Positions 56,906 to 64,000 of a stretch of 64,000 nt of DNA are shown piece by piece. A program made the translations under genes and the position numbers. The DNA lies in NCBI RefSeq assembly GCF_030272615.1, contig NC_081405.1, forward strand, positions 477,301,508 to 477,365,507, read 5' to 3'. The DNA comes from Cryptomeria japonica. Taxonomy: Eukaryota; Streptophyta; Pinopsida; Cupressales; Cupressaceae. Position 1 is the stretch's first letter, and each line of letters starts with the position of its first letter. The notes below the pieces were generated by a model. That model made no database searches. It saw nothing but the letters and a program-made list of their open reading frames with translations, and was not told where the DNA came from.

Positions 56906-58284
56906 TGTTGGAGTTGTTTGATATGGTTTTCATTATATTCTTCTAGGATATGTTTTTCCATTGATGTCAACATATTCTTGTGATTTATTCCGGTGAATTT
57001 GGGAGGATCTTCTAATCCGGTTTTGTAGTTTGGTTATGTTGATCATTGCTTTACATAATTTGGTATTTCCTCTAGTATATTTTGGTGTGATCAGATCTTG
57101 TGCTGAGGTTTTGGGATATTGTTTGGGATGATATTTTGTATCTTCACTTCAGATGGTTTTTGATTTGGTGCCCCGCAAGTTATCATTATTCATGGCAGTT
57201 GTTGATTGGTTGTGTCCTGTGCTTTCTGACATTGACATATGAAGATTTGATAAGTGGTGTTGGTGCAACTATTGGTGATGATTCTAACATGCTTGTTGGT
57301 GTTTCCTAGTCATGCCCTATTTATTTTGTCGATCTGCATTGATCGTTGTGCTATTTTTTGGTGGTTTTCATCAATCGGTATTGATTTTCGTGTTATGTGG
57401 CATTTTTATGGTGTAGCATGTTGCGGTTGATCTTGGCATGATTTTTAGTGGATGTGATCATCTGGGAATTTGAATTAGGTCCATGCTATGTAATGTAAAG
57501 CAACATATTGGTCAGGTGGTTGATCTTTGTATCGTGTAATGTAGTTTTTGTAATTATTAGTTGAGTGTTGAGGGTTTATCTGACCTTGTTATCAAGGTTG
57601 ATGAACTATATATATACATGAGTTATTCACTTAGTTTTGGTGTCAGTATTATGTTTGCATTATCAGAGAGAGTTGAATGTGAGAACAATAAATTTATCAT
57701 TCAGTGAAGTATTAAGGTGAGATTGGTGTTGTGGGGAAGACAATTGTGCTTAACCGGAACTATCATCAGGAATTTGTAGATGCTATCAATGCAATTCATC
57801 TCTTCTAGATTGTAGTCTAAATCATATTGTAAGTCAGTGAGACTTCCCTAAGGGTTGTAGCCTTCCGGGAAAATATCTTTTGAGCAGTGAGTTCTAGGCA
57901 GTGTTATTGAATGTATGTGCTTTCCCCATTGTAATATTTTCACATACTACTACAGAGTATCATCTTACTGTGGGTAGGTTCCCACCATGGTTTTTCCCTT
58001 AACCGGGTTTTCCATGTAAAAAATATTGGTGTTGTGTGTTATGTTGTTAATTTTCTTATTTATTTATTGCTATAATTTATCAGTTTATGTTTTGGAGTTT
58101 AAATTTTATAGATCTAGTGAAGAGTGATTCACCCCCCCTCTTAGTCTTCCTTCTTGATGGCTGCTAATAATGGTTTTGTGCTTGTTTGCATTCAGTTTAT
58201 GTACTTTAATTTTATTCTTTTATATCTGGTGGTTAAAGAATCAGTTTAAGAAAGTTGTTAATTGCAAAACATTGATTCACCCCC
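56906..58284 (+). repeat. 3' LTR of element H, end unclear
   Basis: It starts TGTTGGAGTTG after the polypurine tract. The TATA box TATATATATAC lies at 57607-57617. The GATTCACCCCCCC motif usual near copia LTR ends appears twice (58130 and 58273). L begins directly within the second C run, so the true end may be displaced or lost. Confidence 0.7.
57607..57617 (+). promoter_or_regulatory. TATA box of the H 3' LTR
   Basis: TATATATATAC lies about 700 bp into the LTR. Transcription from here would read rightward through L and into M. Confidence 0.5.
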
Positions 58285-60376
58285 TATTGGCATTGTGTTG
58301 TCATTCATGTCAACCGGTATAGGATGACAACTGGTAAATAATGACATCTATAAGAGAGCAAGATGTTGGATAGTTGATTGTGATGAAGAGGGAGAATGTT
58401 ATATAAATCACATCATCACTGGAGGTGAAGTATGTGTAGGCCACCTGTATGTTGTGTGGATCTCACCGGATAAAGATGCAGTCACCATTTGAAGAGATGA
58501 CTGATAGTGAATGTGCCCCAATCGGATCACATGTGCCTTTTTTGAAAATATATTTCTCAAATAGGGAAGCCACATTAGTGCAATGCAGAATGTAGATGAC
58601 AAGGATCCACTCCCACTGGTAAGTGGAGCTTAACTCTTATTATGCATGGAATGCATCATAGTCCTCCAAGACAAGAGAGAAGAGTAGAAGGCAAGTGACT
58701 GAAGACTCACACCAGATGAACTAGTGAAACACTAAGTTTCCTTAGGTGCATGAGGTCAGGGATAAGCATCAGATCAACCAAGCAGACATGTTGAGGTGTT
58801 AGAACAGAGAAGGAAGAATTTGTTTGCCATCTTCGCAAACTGGTCAAGAGGAGGACTAGTCAAATGATGAAGAAGGTAGAGTGCAAGGTAAGTTAGAACA
58901 ACTACAGACAAAGGACATTTCTTGATTGAAGATGGAGTTTGTTGAAGGTTGATGACATGGTGTCATCAAGGTGGTTACTGGTAAGTATTTCCTTCGGTAA
59001 AGTTGACAAGGTGCAGAGGTGTTAGGCTCTCATCTAATGAAGATGTGCATGAGGTATTTTGGCAAGAGTGATGACCGGTGAAGGTGTACCACCAGAAGAG
59101 AGGTAGAGTGCAAGGTTGAAAGCAGATCGGTTAGGGTATAACCGACAGGTTTTGTGAACCAATAGATGAACCCTATTGTGTGGTTGGTCGGTGATCCTAT
59201 CCAAACTGACATAACAACCTAGAAAAAGTGGATGTCAACAAAGAGGCCACGTGGAGGTAAAGTGGCATGCATGCACAAGATGGTGAAAGTGTTGTCGGTG
59301 AGGTAGGTTGTAACGGTTCAACATTAATTTTGATAGCGTGTTTCACCAGTCGAAGAGCAGAAGAGTGTGGCTTGAGACTGATCAGAGGACATAGATTTGA
59401 TTTGATGACTTCATGATCAAGGTTGAGTGTCTAGGTGATGATCAGGCTAAGTATAGCTATCTGCATGATCGTTTCATAGGTGTTTGAAAAGTGTAGACCA
59501 AAGAAGGAGCCATGTTTGCTAAACTTAGAAACCATGTATTGGAAGTCACGTGATTGATGGAGTTTGATTGATTTGTTATAAGTAGTCAATCTTTGGAAGG
59601 AGATCTTATTATATTTTGTTTTCGTCGAGGTCGATGAAGAAACCCAAATCGCCTGCAGTTTGAATTGGTTTTTGTCAGGAAGACTTGTTTATAAATATGC
59701 AAGTCAAAATCGATGAAGTTGTTGCTGATATATGTGAGAGTGAAGAAGTGAACAAAATCCTTTTTTCAGTCAAGTGCTCAATGTCAATCAGAGAAGAGAC
59801 TAAGTGTGAGAGAATCAGGTTGAATAGTTCAACTGGTGAGAGTGACGCAACTCATGGAAGGGTTTAGAAAAGGTTTAACCAGTAAGGCTAGAGCAATTGG
59901 TAAACTGCAAAAGTGCAGTAATGAAGACAACCAGTAGTGTTAGAGCCAGCACGAAGGTAGCTCAGAGTGAAGCAATTATGTGCGAGAGTGGTAGAGAAGA
60001 TTCAACAGCCATAAAATAGAGAAGAGGTAAACTGTAAGCTGAGTAACCGACAGTCAAGTGCAAAGTTTGTCAGATAAACAACCTATAGAGGCTGAGTCGG
60101 CAAGAGAGCAGCAAATATAGAAGGAGACAATAGTGAATGGGATTATGTGATCCAGTAGAGAGGAGGCTAAGTGGAAGATAGAACATAGTACCAGTAAAGA
60201 TGATGAGAAGGGAAACCGATAGAGAACTTAATCATTAGTGGTTAAAGAACTCTTTTATAACTAGGCTATTGCTTTTATAATTAAATATATTCATTGTAGA
60301 TCAGTGATTTGGAGCTCAGTGTAGGGGTTGGTGCCCTAAAGTAGGAGTGGTAGTCCTTGGGTTGGTGCCCTAAATG
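58285..60376 (+). repeat. LTR L (copia, truncated by M)
   Basis: It starts TATTGGCATTGTG (TG changed to TA) and matches the reverse complement of the M LTR through TCAACCGGTATAGGATG, AGAATGTTAT, the TATA box TATAAATATGCAAG (59690-59697) and the GGTTGGTGCCCTAAA unit (60325-60374). The last 260 bases or so of the LTR are missing because M starts at 60377. No coding sequence is seen in it, and its interior, if any, is outside the window. Confidence 0.75.
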
Positions 60377-62876
60377 TGTTAGACATAATGTGCCACTGAG
60401 AGGGGGGGTGAATCAGTGGTTTCCAAATGTTTCCCTTTATCTATGCTACGTGTGTATACCGATTCTATGTTCTAACAACAAGTTGACTTTCCAGTTAGAT
60501 GGGAGGCAATCACAAATGCACTCACACATAAAGGGGACATCACATAACACCAACATATATGAGGAAAACCCAAGATGTGAAAAACCTCGGTGAGAAATGT
60601 TGTTGCAGTCTACTACTCTAATCTAGCCTCACTATGAATCTCTAATTACAATGTTTAGGTCACCAACCCAAGGAGAACCAACCCCTTATTTAGGGCACCA
60701 ACCCAAGGAGCACCAACCCCTAATTTAGGGCACCAACCCAAGGAGCGCCAACCCTTGATTTAGGGTACCAACCCAAGGAGCAACAACCCTCGCACCGAGC
60801 TCCAACCCAATGATTAAAAAATCATATTTTTATACCAAAGTTATCTTCTTGTTACAAAAGAACTTTGTAACTCTCAAGTACGTCTCTACATCAATTCTCC
60901 TCTCTACAAATCTTTGTCGATTCTCTATTCACCTTTTCTCTACTACACCTTGCTCTTTGTTGTACTCTTTCTCTCTGTTGCACTCTTGCTAGTTCAGTCT
61001 CTTCTCCTTCTCCGCCAGTTTATCTCTCTGCCAGTTCTGCTCTCTGCCTACTACACTGCTGCTCTCTATCGGTACTACTCTATGTTGGTTCTATGTCTAC
61101 CTTCTTTGTGATCTTCTGCAACTCTTCTCTGCCAGTTTGGTCACTGTTGGTTCACTCCTTTGTCAAAATCAATGCTTGACTATCGATAGCCTCACTGATG
61201 TCGGTTTAACCCTTCAACCTGATTCTCCCTCACACTCAGTCTCTCCTTTGATACACATTGTGCACTGGATTGATTTCTCCTCCCATGAAGCAACGCTCTC
61301 TCATTCAGTGGCAACCTTCATCAATTTTGGCTTGCATATTTATAGACTGGTTTTCCTGCCAAAAGCCAATTCAAATTTTAGATGGTTAGGGTTTCCTCCT
61401 CAACCTCAAGGAAAACCAAATCCAACTAGATCTCATTAGATATGATCACCTAGATTGATGAACTGCAACTCATCAATCAATCATTCCATTGTCGTGCCTT
61501 CTAGAGCACACCTTCTATTTTTTAGCAACCTACTTTTAACTTGTCAATGAATTTCTTGGTCGATCACCAAGAATGGCTTCGCGGTTTCCTTCACCTGCCT
61601 TGATCTGCTCAAACAGTCTATGATGGATCTTTGTTGTCTATTTGACATCGAGCTGCAAACCTTTGTTGCATATCCCATGAATCACATAGTTGACATAAAT
61701 TTTAACCTGTTGCTTGCTACCTCGCCACCTGATACTTCATCGACTTAACATACCAACCTATGCATATATGCCACTTCACCTCCACGTGGCCCCTTTGTCA
61801 GCATCCACCTTTTCTAGGTCATCTATGTCGGTTTGGATAGGAACACCAACCAACTCCATTACTGGGTTCATCTACCGACTTACTAACCCTATTGGTTATA
61901 CCCTAACTGGTCTGCCATCACCTTGCACTTGGCTTCTCTTCAGGTGGAACACTCAATCGATCAACACTCTTGCTAACCTACCTTATTCACATCCTCATCA
62001 TATGGGAGTCTTGTGCATCTGCACCTTGTTTGCATTACTAGTGGACATACTTACCGGTAGGCACCGTTGATGACACCATGTCATCAACCATCAGTTGTTT
62101 CCATTTGAGACATCTTCATACCGATTGCACTCTCTATCTATAGCTACTCAACCTTGCCTTCTTCATCATCAACCCAGACCATATCTCAATTGATTTGTCA
62201 AGGTGACAAACCCATCACTTATTTACCTATCCACGTAGCATAGTATACCAACTCTTTCTGATTCAGTGCACATCTTTGATTTCATGCACCTAAGGCATCT
62301 TTGTGATTCACACTTTGCATAATAGGAGATAAGCACTACTTACCGGTGGGAGGGGATCCTTGTCATTTGCATCCTCCAATGCACTCATGTGGCTTCCCTA
62401 TTTGTGCAACATATCTTCAAATAGGCACATGTGATCCGGTTGGGTCACACACATTGTCGGTCATCTCTTCACATGTTAACTGCATCTTTATCCAGTGGGA
62501 GTCCTATTTTTCTGCATCCACACAATGTATCGGTGGCCTGTATATCCTTCTCCTCCAATGTTGATGTGATTCTTGATAACATTCCGCCTCTTCATCACAA
62601 TCAATATCCCAACATCTTGGATATTATCATTTACTGGTTGTTGTATCATATTGATCTTGTCCATATCTCCCACATAAGTCAGGCACTAACTTCTGTACCA
62701 GTGGTTCCAATGGTCATTGTACTGAATGACATTCTCTCCTTTACTAGTGACCTGCAATACTAGGTGACATCAAAGATATCACATCCAGTATGCATCAATG
62801 ATAGTGTTGCACATACATCTCTTATACTTGTAGCCATCCTATACCGGTTAACATCAATGGCAACACAATGCCAACA
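60377..62876 (-). repeat. 3' LTR of element M
   Basis: Plus-strand limits are TGTTAGACAT and AATGCCAACA, 2,500 bp. It contains the minus-strand TATA box (61337-61344), four units of a 35-bp minisatellite (60657-60800) and a GATTCACCCCCCC motif near the element-strand end (60400-60415). No protein homology. Confidence 0.8.
60657..60800 (-). repeat. 35-bp minisatellite in the M LTR
   Basis: Four units of the type CACCAACCCAAGGAGCACC plus AACCCCTAATTTAGGG. LTR L and the E LTRs have one unit or part of one at the equivalent place. Confidence 0.85.
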
Positions 62877-63010
62877 ATCTCCCCCTTTGGTATTGATGTC
62901 AACACATGTAGTATCTGGCATACTATATATTCCTTCTCCCCCTTTGTGTGATTGATAGATCCTTACACATGTAGTATGTAGTATACTACAAAATATTTCT
63001 CCCCCTTTGA
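62877..63010 (-). promoter_or_regulatory. Three polypurine tracts of element M
   Basis: On the minus strand CCAAAGGGGGAGAT abuts the LTR (62877-62890). Further CAAAGGGGGAGAA tracts lie at 62934-62946 and 62998-63010, separated by similar ACACATGTAGTAT-containing spacers, so the unit is duplicated. Confidence 0.7.
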
Positions 63011-64000
63011 CAACAATGGAAAAGGGTGCTATTAGGGTTTCACTCCTTGTATCTACCAGTCACTGACATAAATATTTCTCCACTTTTTCTTTACCAAATG
63101 CATCTCCTTCTATGATACCAATTGTTACATCTTCTCAAGTTACAACACTTGAGATGGAGAACTTAGCCACCAACTGACACCAATTGAGTATGCAAATTCG
63201 ATACCAATTGTTAAGAACTCAATTGCTATAGGATGTGTCAGTGAATACTAGTTACCTATCGGTTCAACTACATATTCCCCTATGTGATCCAAATTTATCT
63301 TTAGAATCAAATGTGATTGTCTTATGGATACAACCAATTGGGAATGTAGATACCCTTAATCATGAAATTCTCCTAGGTATTCCTACATCAATATCTATCA
63401 TATGCAGTTTAGGCAGTCAGTACACCCACAAGTTCAATAATATCATTTCTACTTCATAAGCATTTGAACTCCCTCTGAGTCATATATCTTAGGTCCACAA
63501 TGCCTGTCAGGTTCAATACTGGAGCTCCAATAATCTCTATATTCTGGTTGAGTTGTGTAAATTTGATCATCTGATGATCTTTCAGCTCCCTTATATCCAC
63601 CATAGCCTATGGCATGATCCTGGATGTACACAATGCCATATAATGTCATCATCATGCTTCAAATCAAACCAATTATCCCAAAAACATTCATGCTTGCATG
63701 ATTAGCAATCGGGTGAACATATGTCATTCAGGTCTTTATCAGCACCATTTGAGACATAAACTCTTCATTCCATACTACCAGGGCTAATGCAATGATCTCT
63801 AACCTCACTGTCTTACATAGCCTGAAAGTACCTATCAGTATTCATACCGGTAACATCCTATACATATCAGTTTCCTGTATCGGTCCATCATCACTATCGG
63901 AGCACCTTCCTGTAACTCCTAACATTTTGTCTCACATTGCATCTAATTCCAATTATTAATCTCCATCTATTGACACATGTAGTAGTGATCCAACTCTGAT
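63011..64000 (-). other. Interior of element M before pol, nothing recognised
   Basis: About 990 bp with many short open frames on both strands but no motif of RNase H or any other retroelement domain. Some Sirevirus-group elements have a long spacer or extra ORF between pol and 3' LTR, and this may be such a region. I cannot name a product. Confidence 0.4.

Larger units (their letters stand above)
19021..58284 (+). mobile_element. Element H: old Ty1/copia host element split by B, E, J and K
   Basis: Four pieces, 19021-20307, 39376-39526, 51251-51554 and 55861-58284, carry consecutive parts of one copia pol in the same orientation: integrase and RT start, RT middle, RT catalytic box, then RT end, RNase H, polypurine tract and 3' LTR. 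Breaks fall within codons of conserved motifs, and the interrupting blocks E and K are flanked by 5-bp duplications. The gag and protease part would lie left of B, outside the window. Confidence 0.85.
60377..64000 (-). mobile_element. Element M: copia, minus strand, only 3' end in window
   Basis: The 3' LTR (60377-62876), polypurine tracts and about 1 kb of interior are present. Pol is not reached before the window ends. The LTR is the same family as L in the opposite orientation. It seems inserted into L, with AAATG just before it as candidate target site. Confidence 0.75.

Noticed and set aside
60657-60800. Interstitial telomere repeat (TTTAGGG) in the M LTR
   Set aside because: Only single TTTAGGG words occur within a 35-bp unit. 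They are not in tandem, so this is an LTR minisatellite.

Overview
The window is plant nuclear DNA made entirely of LTR retrotransposons. I see no host gene, tRNA, rRNA or CRISPR array. The sequence is AT-rich. It carries plant Ty3/gypsy (Tat-type) and Ty1/copia proteins, a plant mobile domain and 5-bp target-site duplications (TSDs), all of which point to a large seed-plant genome. A gymnosperm is possible, but the species cannot be fixed from this sequence.

Almost everything can be read as a stack of insertions inside one old copia element, H (+ strand). H is visible in four pieces: 19021-20307 (integrase to start of RT), 39376-39526 (RT), 51251-51554 (RT) and 55861-58284 (RT end, RNase H, 3' LTR). 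Removing the intervening blocks makes the H protein homology run on. Block B (1-19020, + strand) is a Tat-lineage gypsy element with G-patch, RT, two RNase H domains, integrase, an antisense plant-mobile-domain ORF and a 3' LTR. B is itself split by element A (758-8697; TSD CCATT). Block E (20308-39375; TSD TATGT/TATGC) is a Sirevirus-like copia split by F (25285-28592; TSD GTTGA/ATTGA) and G (29990-37796, - strand; TSD GTAAG). Block J (about 39527-51250) is a TG...CA stretch without coding capacity that contains element C (42382-50222, - strand; TSD ATATG). Block K (51555-55855; TSD GATTC) is a 4.3-kb non-coding insertion. At the right end, LTR L (58285-60376, + strand) abuts the oppositely oriented LTR of element M (60377-62876), whose interior leaves the window.

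The most interesting content is the A/C family. These are two complete, TSD-flanked copies of a gypsy-type element encoding one polyprotein: Gag, an aspartic-protease-like domain, and a proline- and arginine-rich tail. It has its own shared stop codon and no RT, RNase H or integrase. Different mutations interrupt the frame in the two copies, so the ancestral frame was continuous. The family has a non-standard primer-binding site and a leader module with two palindromes (GTGCAC and CCGAAATTTCGG) that occurs twice in the leader and in related form in the LTR. It looks like a specialised non-autonomous lineage that must borrow reverse transcriptase and integrase, plausibly from Tat elements such as B.

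The elements are decayed to different degrees. Nonsense codons that can be checked against another copy in the window fall mostly on Gln codons, as expected from C-to-T decay of methylated DNA. LTRs retain TATA boxes, polypurine tracts and family-specific minisatellites. The L/M pair forms a roughly 2-kb inverted repeat.
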